Assembly (NCBI GenBank): GCA_020809705.1
Contig: CP085826.1
Coordinates: forward strand, 3,596,001-3,660,000
Length of the DNA: 64,000 bases
DNA from: Calonectria ilicicola
Taxonomy: Eukaryota > Ascomycota > Sordariomycetes > Hypocreales > Nectriaceae
Reading direction: 5' to 3'
Positions 34,812 through 44,166 of the stretch are shown here, piece after piece. Each line of letters begins with the position of its first letter. Position 1 is the stretch's first letter. The position numbers were made by a program, and so were the translations under genes. The notes under the pieces were generated by a model. It was not told where the DNA came from and did no database searches. It saw only the letters and a list, made by a program, of their open reading frames with translations.

Positions 34812-36738
34812 TTAGTGGTGGAACAGACGGATGTTCTGCTCCACAAAGGTAATGCCGAGCTTCTCAGCGGTCTCGAAGACGGCACCGTCGTTCTGGCTGC
34901 CACCAGGGGCGGCAACGTACTTGGTGCCAGATCGAGCAACACGGAAGACGTTGTCGATGAAGGGGAACTGTCAATTTGTCAGTCAGGGAGCAAGCAAACA
35001 ATGCACGAGAGAAACTTACGAAAGCGTCGCTAGAGACGCACACGTCCTTGAGCTGCTTCATCCAAGCATCACGCTCTTCAGCAGTGAAAGCAGGTGGGAC
35101 CTCCTCGAAGACAGCCTCGAAAGCTTCACGCTCGGGGCCATCCTTGGGGAGCTGTCCGCTCACGAGCAGGTCAATGGCATTGCTCTTGTCGGGGCGCTTG
35201 GTGCCCTTCTTCCACTTGATGCCGAGAACACGCTCGTGGAAGCGCATCCACCAGTTGTCAGCCTTGTCACCGGCAAGGCGGGTGCAGTGGATTCGGGACT
35301 GCTGGCCAGCGCCAAGACCAATAACCTGGCCGTTGACGGCGTAGCAAACGGAGTTGCTCTGAGTGTACTTGAGAGTGATGGTGGCGACAGTCAGGTCGCG
35401 GGCAGCGCTCTCGGGGAGGGCAGCGACATCCTTGGGGGTGATGATGGTGTTGAAGGACTTGGGGGAGATGACAACATCGTTGCGGTGCTGCTGGAGGGTG
35501 ATGCCGTAGACGGTTCGGGTCTCGGTGGCAGGGGGGTTGTACTCGGGGTCGATCTGGAGGACCAGGTAGCGGCCACCCTTCTTCTTCTTGAGAATCTCGA
35601 GGGCAGCATCCTCGTAGCCGGGAGCAATAACACCATCAGAAACCTCCTTGGAGATGATGCTGGCGGTGGCAACGTCGACGACGTCACTAAGAGCAATGAC
35701 ATCGCCAAAGCTGCTCATGCGGTCTGCGCCACGAGCACGGGCGTAGGCCTGGGCGAGGCCAGAGGTCTCGATACCGGGGATGTCGTTGACGAAGTAGACC
35801 TTGCGCTCCTCCTCGGTAAGGGGGAGGCCAATGGCGGCACCAGCGGGAGAAACGTGCTTGAAGCTGGCGGCAGCGGGCTTGCCAAGAGCCTGCTTGAGCT
35901 CCTTGACCAGGGGCCAGGCGTTGAGGGAGTCAAGCAGGTTGATGTAGCCGGGAGAACCGCAGAGAACCTTGAAGGGCAGCTTGCCCTCGGGGACGAAAGC
36001 AGCAGCAGGTTTCTGGTGAGGGTTGGCACCATAGCGGAGGGCAGTGTACTGGTCGCCGCTGCCAGCGTACTCCTTGCGGAAGAACTGGGAGATGGCAGCA
36101 TCGTAGTCGGCAGTGTGCTCGAAAGCCTTGAGGGCGTAGCGGTTGCGGCTAGCCTCTGAGATCTCACCCTTCTCAAGCTCGCTCAGGAAACCAGCGTAGT
36201 CATTGGGGTCGCTGAGGATGGTGACGCGCTTGTGGTTCTTGGCAGCAGCACGGATGAGGGTGACACCACCAATGTCAATCTCCTCGACGGCCTCAGGGAT
36301 GCTGACGTTGACCTTGGCAACGGTGTCCTTGAAGGGGTAGAGGTTGCAGATGACATAGTCGACCTTGTTGATGTTCTGGTCAGCAAGGTCCTTCTCGTCC
36401 GAGGCGAGGTCGCGAGCGAGGATGCCGGCGTGAACAGCAGGGTGGAGAGTCTTGACGCGACCAGCAAGCATCTCGGGGGCCTTTGTGATGGCGGAGACAT
36501 CCCTATGTGATGAAGCGTGAGAATCTTGCAAAGAATTGCTGTGTGTTTTTTTTTTTTTGGTCTCTTTCTGCGTCCATTGGGCGACTTACTCGACAGGGAA
36601 GCCAGACTCGCGAATCATCTTGGAGGTGCCGCCAGAGGCAAGGATGCGAACACCCTGCTGGACGAGGCCCTTAGCCAAGTCCAGCAGGCCGGTCTTGTCG
36701 TAGACGGAAACGATGGCAATCTTCTGCTGGGAAGCCAT
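34812..36738 (-). CDS. ADE17: Bifunctional AICAR transformylase / IMP cyclohydrolase
   Basis: Exons are 36738-36590, 36502-35020 and 34967-34812, giving 595 aa, the usual length for ADE16/ADE17 (ATIC/PurH). The N-terminal MGS-like cyclohydrolase domain shows [21 protein letters not shown] and [15 protein letters not shown] (about 64-78). The transformylase domain shows LRYGANPHQ and the catalytic Lys-His pair in SFKHVSPAG (265-266). The enzyme performs the last two steps of purine synthesis: 10-formyl-THF-dependent formylation of AICAR, then ring closure to IMP. It is cytosolic. Introns have standard GTAAGT donors. Strong codon bias creates a long antisense open frame on the plus strand, which is not a gene. 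The assignment is essentially certain. Confidence 0.97.
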
Positions 36739-37603
36739 TTTGGATGCTTTGGGGAGAGAATTGTGAAGAAGAAACAATTGCGCGCCCGGCAACAAGGAAA
36801 AAAGTTTGGCGGGGTAAAGGGTCGAGTTGCCGTGTGAGTGGTGGGGTGGTGATGCGAGAGCGGATGACCAAGGAGGGGGCGGGGCAGCGAAAAAAAAAAA
36901 ACCATCAAGACATCACCGTAATTGGTAAGTGGCGACGACGGGGGGGTTCAGCCTTATATTGCGACTCTCCATCTAAGTCGTGCGGGAATATTTTTATTGT
37001 CACAGGGTTTTGAAGATTTTTCTACAGTATTCAATGGCTCGGGGTCACGACCCGACCAGGCATGCTGGACCAATAGACCCAGCTCTAGGTTTGACAAGTT
37101 GAAAACAAATACCCAGCTAGCTCCTCCTTATCTCATAACAGAGAGAAACGGCTAATACCCACTAGCACTGGGCACCAGTAAATGGACTTTAATTTCCATG
37201 AAGTACCTCAAACAAGGGTCGATGACGAGAGCCATATAGCACTTCGGACCTTGTTCCGAGGCCACTGTGACGTGTACACCTGAGAATAGCGAGGCTATCT
37301 CGACCAAGCACAGGAGTCTCTAACAATCTAGATGGTTTGGCTGTTCACTTTCCATCCAAATAATGCAGTAGAACAATATCAAGATACGCATCAAAAAGCG
37401 TATCCCCCAAGTACCCAAGACCTGAAAAACATAAATCCATACCCAGCCACACCCAGCGCCACACCCAAAACCACATCTACTCCCCGCAACCAAAACTCAA
37501 CACCCATGCCCCAAAACACCACCAAACCACTCCAAAACGAAGCAAAATGATAATTGAATTCATTCCTAATCCAAAGAGTTATTTAAAAACGCAAAAAAAA
37601 AAT
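36739..37603. other. ADE17 upstream region
   Basis: These 865 bases separate the ADE17 ATG from the 3' end of the tRNA gene and should hold the ADE17 promoter. The part from about 37320 to 37600 is A- and C-rich with CCACACCCA-like runs. No gene is seen. Confidence 0.5.
37593..37603 (-). terminator. RNA polymerase III T-run terminator
   Basis: A run of about ten T on the minus strand begins one to two bases after the tRNA acceptor stem. Confidence 0.85.
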
Positions 37604-37700
37604 GATGAGACTGGGACTCGAACCCAGGAGGATTGCTCCATCAGGAAGTGGTGTTAAGGTAACCTTAACCTGACGCCATAACCAACTCGGCCATCTCACC
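37604..37700 (-). tRNA. tRNA-Leu(AAG) with 16-base intron
   Basis: On the minus strand the acceptor arm GGTGAGA pairs with TCTCATC, including one G-T wobble. An A-box-like TGGCCGAGTTGG and a B box GGTTCGAGTCC are present. The anticodon stem TCAGG pairs with CCTGA; between them the loop reads TTAAGG, then an intron TTACCTTAACACCACT (or the equivalent one-base shift), then T, giving anticodon AAG for Leu codon CUU. The intron can pair CCTTAA with the anticodon loop, as nuclear tRNA introns often do. A long variable arm (about TGGAGCAATCCTC) fits a type II tRNA. An oligo-T run on the minus strand just after the gene (plus-strand A-run at 37593-37602) is the Pol III terminator. Confidence 0.93.
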
Positions 37701-38879
37701 AGATGTTGTTGTTGAGGTGGGGGCGTTAATGTTGTAGAAGTGGGTAGGGGCGCACAGTATCTGGAGGTCGAGGGGCTGTTCTGTGCGGGGTGCTTTATTG
37801 TGCTTGTATCGTGCTTGTTTGATGTGTTGAATGTAGTTTTAATGGGTAGGTTTTAATCTTTCTTTTTTTTCTCTTTTTTCACACTTGATTACTTTATTGC
37901 TCCTTTTATTATCCTATGTAGATGGCAAAGGTTTGGTGTAGAGTTTTGTCTGTGTAGATGGTCACTTGCTTGGCTGTCCTGCCCATAATGAGAGAGGAGT
38001 CAGGATATGAATGATTTATTCCGGACATGGTTAACCTTCGTGAAGATACCACACCCGAAGCGGAATAAAACTACAACGAGTATTTATTCATCCTCAATTA
38101 CACACCAGTTTACGGTGAAAGGTCCCGTTTTAGTGTCATGATTATCTGAGCTCCTTTTCAGTCCTCACCCGGTGCATTACCCTAGAGTTCGAGTGATGGG
38201 ATAAGATCCATGCTCAAACCATCCCCGGCTGACTGGGTTACTGTGATGGAGCTTCCTTTGTGTTTGAATTGCATACCTGTGGTGGGAGTCCTGGAAGGTG
38301 GTGTTTCCCGCGTGGATTACGGTAGCGTAGCATTGACTTGATGTGCTGTACAGTTTGTATTCTATCCTAAGCCGACAAGCTTGAAGCGGCGTCGTCCGTG
38401 TTACGTCATACGGCCGCCAGTGGTCGCGCGACAGCTTCTTTGGCCACGGCACCTACCCCTGAGGACGGGAAATGGCCTAAAAAAGATGAGACAGCTTAAA
38501 AAAGCAGCCCTGCTGGGCGAATGACAGTGGCCTTGTGTGCAACCTTATCGACTACGCCCAACGCGGAAACGGCAGCTAGAGCTCGTGCAATGCTGAGTGG
38601 CCTTGCGCAAGGCAACATCGTTTGGTTGCGTGCTTGGCTACTGGCTGCCTGATCCCTCGCTTTCCTCCCACATGTAAGCCAACAAAGAGCGCTGGTCGGT
38701 CCCTGTCGCCGCCCACCACATCTACCATTGACATTGACATTGACATCGCATCGCATCGCATCGTCCCTCTCTCATCGCCCGCCAGTCGCTTCCCCCTCAC
38801 GCAAACCGCTCCCCTTTTGCATTTCCAGAGACCTGTCTTGCCGCATCCGCCCTGCTTTCCCGCCTCATCCTGCACCACC
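37701..38879. other. Spacer between the tRNA and the esterase gene
   Basis: This 1.2 kb holds the upstream region of the SGNH gene. Near its end is a compound repeat at 38726-38763 (ATTGAC units followed by GCATC units). No gene is recognised. Confidence 0.5.
38726..38763. repeat. Compound microsatellite (ATTGAC)n(GCATC)n
   Basis: Three ATTGAC units are followed by four GCATC-type units, about 115 bases before the ATG of the SGNH hydrolase, so probably within its leader or core promoter. Confidence 0.9.
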
Positions 38880-39914
38880 ATGAAGCACAAAACGCTCCGC
38901 ATCCTGTGCTTCGGCGACTCACTCACCTCGGGCTACTGCTCGTATGGCCTCAGCGCGCACCCCTACTCGCTCAAGCTTGAGGACAGACTCACAGGTGCCT
39001 TTCCCAACGTGGACTTTGAGGTTGTCACCAACGGCATTCCCGGTGATGTGGCTTCCTTCGATCGCTTTCTTAACCGCATGAAGACTCAGTGTAAGCCTAA
39101 CGCCTGATCCCTTGTCCTATGACCCCGATTGCCATCTGGCGCCCACCCCACCTCTCCACCGTGAAGCTCCACCGCCTCGGCCATCAAGCCTGGTTGACTT
39201 GGCGAGCTCCCAGGGCTGATGCTTCATAATATAGTTCAAAACGAGACATTTGACTGGACCATTGTTCTTGGCGGAACAAAGTATGTATCCCATTGCTTCA
39301 CTAAATCCCACCAATCCCATGTTTAATCATTGACCTTTTTCGTTTCTACCAAACAGTGACCTGGGGTATGGAATCTCATCTGAAAACATATACGAGGGCC
39401 TTCAGAAGGTCTGGGACGTCCCTCTTTCTAAGGAAAGCAAAGTCCTGGCTCTCACCGTCCCCGAGTGTCATGTCAAGGCAGACAGACTCACCAAGAGACG
39501 AGATGAGCTCAACCTTAGTATCATGACCCATCAGCAACCAAACTAGTACGTCTACCCTTTCCTCATAGGTCCGGCTAAAACCTTGGCAAAGCCCCCGTCT
39601 TACACAATTGAAGCTACTTTTTTGATCTTGAATATCACATCCCATATCACTCACTCACCGAGGCTGACCGGGACAAATTTTGGGACGACGGCCTGCACCT
39701 GACTGAAGATGGATACGACTGGATGGGACAACACATTGCCAACGGTCTGATTCGCATCATTCAACGTGAAGAAGGGCTGGTGTCTGCAATCCCACTGGAC
39801 ACCCCGATAGCTTCCAGAGTACGTGGGGATAACAGCGCCTTTGTTGAAGAAGCCGGCAATCCACGAAACATCAGCGAAGGCTACGTGATTATCAGAAAGA
39901 AAGATTTGGACTAA
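38880..39914 (+). CDS. SGNH/GDSL-family hydrolase (esterase/lipase-like)
   Basis: Exons are 38880-39090, 39235-39280, 39357-39545 and 39614-39914, giving 248 aa. Block I is CFGDSLTSGY with the nucleophile serine; block II contributes the glycine in VTNGIPGD; block III, GGTND, is created by the splice between exons 2 and 3; block V is DDGLHLTEDGY with the catalytic Asp and His. All four SGNH elements are therefore present, predicting an active hydrolase on esters such as acyl or acetyl groups; the substrate is unknown. There is no signal peptide (MKHKTLRILCFG), so it is probably intracellular. The 46-base second exon is short. The last acceptor (AAG) is weaker than usual but gives an uninterrupted frame. 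It is tail-to-tail with CSN4, 142 bases apart. Confidence 0.88.
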
Positions 39915-40056
39915 ATATTGGCCCTGTCGACAGAAACGGCATAAATTTGCCGATGCATGCTGTATCTTGCGCGATGCTTTAATACTGGAAAACAAACCCC
40001 GGGATACCCAGTCCTCCCAAACGCCAATGTGCATCAATGTCCTCTATTTCTTTTAT

Positions 40057-41379
40057 TCATACAACGAGATTGGCTGTGACGAATTCCTTTAGGTTCGGGT
40101 TAGCACGGACACGGGTCGGATTTGATAGCATATGAATACTTACGGGAAACTCCTTTTGCAATGCGTTGGTGACGTTTTCAACTTCCTCAGCCAGGCTCTC
40201 GACGTTGGCATCCCACCTGCGCATCTCCTTGCCCACAATTACCTCGGCTCGGCCGCTACCCCTCTCTCCTGAAGCCTCGCCGCCCTCGAACCAGATGATG
40301 CCATCGAGCTGATCGATCCGGCCGACCAAGCGACCCTGCTCAATCATTCGAGAGGTCGTTTCCTCAGCTTTGTCGGCATCTAAGCCTAGGAGCAGCCCCA
40401 GAGCCTCGAACCGGATATTGTTGTAGAGACGAGAAGCTCCCAAGAGGTTGTGCTCGACGACGGCTTTGGCCAGGACAGTAGACCCGTCCGAGGTTGTGGC
40501 CAGCTGGTGTGGCAGCAGGCCCTCGGCAAACTTCTCGACCTCCTGTGGGGAGAGAAGACGATCAAGGAACATCTTTTCCAGGATGCCAAACTCTTCCAAC
40601 TGCACCGATCGTTCGTCCTTGTAGAGCCTTCCAAGCGTTCGGCTTCGCATGGGACCTGCGGGCGCAAGAACGGCACACTTGACGGCCATGCTGAGGGTGT
40701 GGAGGCGTTCCTCCTCAGCAATGGCGGGAGAGAAGCTGATTTCGTGATAACGCTGCGAAGCACCCAGAAAGTCTCGCTTCGCGTCCTGGATACGGGCTTG
40801 CGAGAGCTTAAAGTGCAGGTTGAGGTCTGGGTCGGGCACGTTGTGCATAATGTTTTTGAGCTTGTTAATGTACATCTCGGCAGCCGTCGAGTCGTCTACC
40901 TCGAGGTAGTTGCGGACGATGCGGACCCATGTGCGGGCCTTTTCGTCGTCGGTGATTTTGCGCTGGGAATTGTCGAGGGGAATATCGACCAGTGTCTTGG
41001 CGGCATCGAGGAAGTCTTCGTTGTTCTCGTGGGCCGTGGCAATGAGTTCGCGGAGGGTGGCGCCGGCATCAAGGAAGGACGACGACGAGGGCTGCGCCGA
41101 GAGCACGTTGAGGGTGCGGTTGCCAACCTCGATCCACATGTCCTCGCTCTTGAGCTCCTTGAGGTTCGTGACGAAGGCGTTCAGGACGGACCGGGTGGCC
41201 ACGACGCCCAGGGCCTGGCCGAAAAAGGAGTCGACGATGGCGTTGAGATCATCGATGGCGGTGGCCGGAGACGAGATGTTCTTGATGTCAGCCAGGAGCT
41301 GCTCGTAGAGGGGAGCCTTCTCGCCAGCAGCCGACTCGGTGGCGGAGAGGGCCTCGGCGACCTTTGGGTTGGGCGCCAT
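40057..41379 (-). CDS. CSN4: COP9 signalosome subunit 4
   Basis: Exons are 41379-40144 and 40086-40057, giving 421 aa. The N-terminal helical repeats ([47 protein letters not shown]) and the C-terminal PCI region ([34 protein letters not shown]) are typical of CSN4. The COP9 signalosome removes Nedd8 from cullins and so controls SCF-type ubiquitin ligases; in filamentous fungi it governs development and secondary metabolism. The 57-base sequence 40143-40087 has a GTAAGT donor and a GCTAAC branch site and is read as an intron, so the protein ends [13 protein letters not shown]. It is a multiple of three with no stop, so reading through would add 19 residues. The coding strand has a strong bias that leaves a long antisense open frame. 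Confidence 0.93.
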   Translation of the reverse strand: MAPNPKVAEALSATESAAGEKAPLYEQLLADIKNISSPATAIDDLNAIVDSFFGQALGVVATRSVLNAFVTNLKELKSEDMWIEVGNRTLNVLSAQPSSSSFLDAGATLRELIATAHENNEDFLDAAKTLVDIPLDNSQRKITDDEKARTWVRIVRNYLEVDDSTAAEMYINKLKNIMHNVPDPDLNLHFKLSQARIQDAKRDFLGASQRYHEISFSPAIAEEERLHTLSMAVKCAVLAPAGPMRSRTLGRLYKDERSVQLEEFGILEKMFLDRLLSPQEVEKFAEGLLPHQLATTSDGSTVLAKAVVEHNLLGASRLYNNIRFEALGLLLGLDADKAEETTSRMIEQGRLVGRIDQLDGIIWFEGGEASGERGSGRAEVIVGKEMRRWDANVESLAEEVENVTNALQKEFPVSIHMLSNPTRVRANPNLKEFVTANLVV

Positions 41380-42407
41380 AGTGGAAGAGTCTGGTCGGGG
41401 GAGGGGGAGAGAGCTCTGATGGGAGAAGTTGGAGACGCGAGGTCTTGGGGGAGAGGGAGGATGAAAGTGAGGCTAGCTGCAGATGGGTAACACGTCCTAG
41501 GCAGCCCCCGAAGTGGAGGGGCACACGGAGGACGGGCTGGCGTATAGCGGAGCGGAGAGCTTGAATCCTTCTTAGCGGGGTAGGTAGTTTGGCACCGTGT
41601 TAGTGGTTAAATTGGTGGGGCTTGCCGCCAGATCTGCTGGAGCCCAAGTTGCCATTGATTGTGTCTATCTATCCAGGCTGATCATGTAGGTTGCTGGCAA
41701 GCGGTTATTTGTCATGTTGTTTTATCATCTATATAGATGGGGATCACCAAGCGAGGTCGCGGTGAATTGTCTCTGTTTCTGTTGTGCCATTGTCACAGTT
41801 GGGACGGGACATGGGTAGGAAGCGGTGCAGTGTGTACATACAAGTCGATAAGGAATACAAAAGAACCGAATAAACCCAATCCTTGACCGTGAAAATAAAA
41901 TATCCAGTTAGTTTATGGGTTATAAACAAACCAATAGATGAACAAATAAACAAGGCGATTAGACCCCCCGCTATTCTTGTAGGATTGCAAGATACATTTG
42001 CATGGCATGCAATATTCTTTCTTGCCCACCTAAGCAGAAACCGTTTATGGTGCCTGGGAACCAAAAGTTTCCGAAACCTCAAGATCCATTGCCTGAAACC
42101 GACAATCGGAAAAACCACATGCACAAGCACTCGCATCAGATAAAAAGATCCATCATCGAATAACAATAGCATTCCTGGTATTGTATACATGTATTGGTTT
42201 GCTGGAAAAGCAATGGCTCCGTGAATCTCGGGGGCCTGTCTAGTCCACTTCCTTGCCCATCAAAATCCTTCTATGCAAAATGCTGAGCGGTGCTCGATTT
42301 AAAGATACGTCCCGCCTCCAGTACTAACTAAATTTTACAAAGGCCGCGCCGTAAACGCCCATGACAAAATAACCCAAGAGATGCGCCTCCGCGCTGTAAT
42401 GCCACAT
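41380..42407. other. CSN4 upstream / PXMP4 downstream region
   Basis: About 1 kb, AT-rich in its second half. A 148-codon minus-strand open frame (41744-42190) is hydrophobic but starts from a chance ATG in AT-rich sequence and lacks splice support; I do not treat it as a gene. Confidence 0.45.
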
Positions 42408-43422
42408 CTACTTGTTGTGCCAAATCAGTGTTCGGAGAGAGTCAAAGTCGTTGCAGTCCTTGTAGATGTACGTCATGCTGCCGCGCAGACTCGACTGTAG
42501 CTCCTCAGGGTGGTAGCGGAAGATGAGCATCACCATGGCCCATGAGAGCGAGGCAAAGGCTGGCCAAGCGTAGTGGTTGATTTTGGAGTGCAGGGGTTCC
42601 GAAGACACCTTGGGAAATCCAACACCGGGCTTGACGGCAAGGCGAGCCAGAGCCAGCACCACTCGTGCAAAGACGTAAATGACGATTTGCTGGTTGACGG
42701 ACGAAATCTTGCCCGACCGCGGGGACCGACCGCCGAATACAAGGTAACCACCCACGAGACCACCGAAGAAGGAATCATAAGGCCCTGCAGCACCGGTTGT
42801 TAGAATTTTGTATATATATTATATATAATCGAATCGAGTGCAACATTACCCTCTTTGCCTGGCGTAGGGCCAAAGTTCTTGAGCGCAAGCATCGTCAACT
42901 TGTAGAGGACCGCAAAGCGTGCCAGGTTGCTTGCATGATGTCTCGTCGCTCGTAGGACTAGCCATAATTTATTCCGGAAGCTGTTTGATCATATAGATAT
43001 TAGCGCGCGGTTCTAAAAACATCGGGCGGTCGTTCAGTCGGTTGAGGATGGCAATGACGTCGGGGGTGGTTCAGAGGACGGTTCAAACGTACGTTCCAGA
43101 GCGGAAGAGGAATATCATACTGTGGCAAACCAGGCTTGTTAGCAACTACACCAAAGCAAGGGCAATCGAGAAGGTCACTTACACTAGCGCATGCGGAAAC
43201 CGCACTTTGGTTCCGTAGACTGCGCCATTGCGCGCCGTCTTGACCAGCGAGAGCAGGTCATGGTATCGGGGGTCCTTCACAATGACCTCCAGCGCGTTCT
43301 GCGAGCGTCAGCCACGAGTTTGTGCCAGCGCCATGGAGCGCGAGCCGCCTGCGACGAGGTCGCCGTCTAGCGATCGCACAAAAGGGACATACCTTGAGTC
43401 CTTCGAGGGCGGCCGAGGCCAT
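42408..43422 (-). CDS. PXMP4: PXMP4-like peroxisomal membrane protein
   Basis: Exons are 43422-43393, 43298-43183, 43119-43093, 42980-42850 and 42784-42408, giving 226 aa. The spliced product reads NGAVYGTKVRFPHALV, MIFLFRSGT, FRNKLWLVLRATRHHASNLARFA, YDSFFGGLVGGYLVFGG and YHPEELQSSLRGSMTYIYKD, which is the PXMP4/PMP24 signature (Tim17/Tim22/PMP24 superfamily). It is a peroxisomal membrane protein of unclear biochemical role with several hydrophobic helices. The third exon is only 27 bases, and the first codes for 10 residues. All five frames join without a stop, which is strong support for the model. The human protein is 212 aa, so the length fits. Confidence 0.92.
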
Positions 43423-44166
43423 GGTGCCGTGGTGGGAATGGGCCTCGGCAAAAGTCTCGAAAAGGCTGCGGGTGTCGCGAGATGGGAGTAAGGAGCCTGT
43501 GGTTTTGCGCTAATCGTCTACCGCATTGGAAGGGACAGGAATAAAAATAAGGAGAGAGAGAAAAAAGAAGAAAGGAGGAAGACAGTAGAGTATCGTCTGG
43601 GCTTCGGAGGCTGGAAGAGAAGATAAAAAAAGAAAGAAATCTAAAAGGTCAGATTCAAGATCCCGTTGGACGGGGGTGCCGCCTCGATCAATGGCAAGTG
43701 GATGTCACCTGTTCAAGCCTCGGCCTGGAAGCATCTTCGGCTTGTGTTGCGGAGAATGGCAGCTAAGCCCGCTAACCGGCATTCCCCACGGGCCCTCTGT
43801 GATCACAGTGGGCCGCTGGCCTATGACGCAGGGCTCTCGCACCATCATGAGTGACGCACCAACACTACGCCCAGTGCAGCCAGTGTTTGGGTCGTCACGT
43901 TTTGCATGTGATCCCAATCGGGTTGACGGAAAAGAATCCCTCAAGACAATTTACATATCACGGGCATGTGGAAATTAGGTATAGCGCACTTGGTAACCGT
44001 AATCGTTGTTTTAACCAAAATTTCTAATCCATTTTGGGTGGTGCATGATTCAAATAGGCCCCCTGGCCCGCACCTTTATCCAGGTCAACTCCATAGCTAT
44101 GCAACCCAACGGGTAATGCATCAAATCCAACAAGCCATGTGCAATATCACATCACTTTCCTCTCCG
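43423..44166. other. Upstream region of PXMP4
   Basis: About 740 bases between the PXMP4 start and the stop of the polymerase gene. It has an AG-rich tract at 43546-43645. No gene or tRNA is recognised. Confidence 0.5.

Noticed and set aside
34831..36159. 442-codon open frame on the plus strand, opposite ADE17
   Set aside because: It mirrors the ADE17 exon and is Gly/Val/Leu-rich with no domain; it is a by-product of the strong codon bias of the real gene.
40450..41490. 346-codon open frame on the plus strand, opposite CSN4
   Set aside because: It is an antisense shadow of CSN4, whose protein is clearly recognised; it has no splice or promoter support.
41744..42190. Hydrophobic 148-codon open frame on the minus strand
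   Set aside because: It lies in AT-rich 3'/5' flanks, has no recognisable family, and its composition fits chance hydrophobicity of AT-rich sequence.
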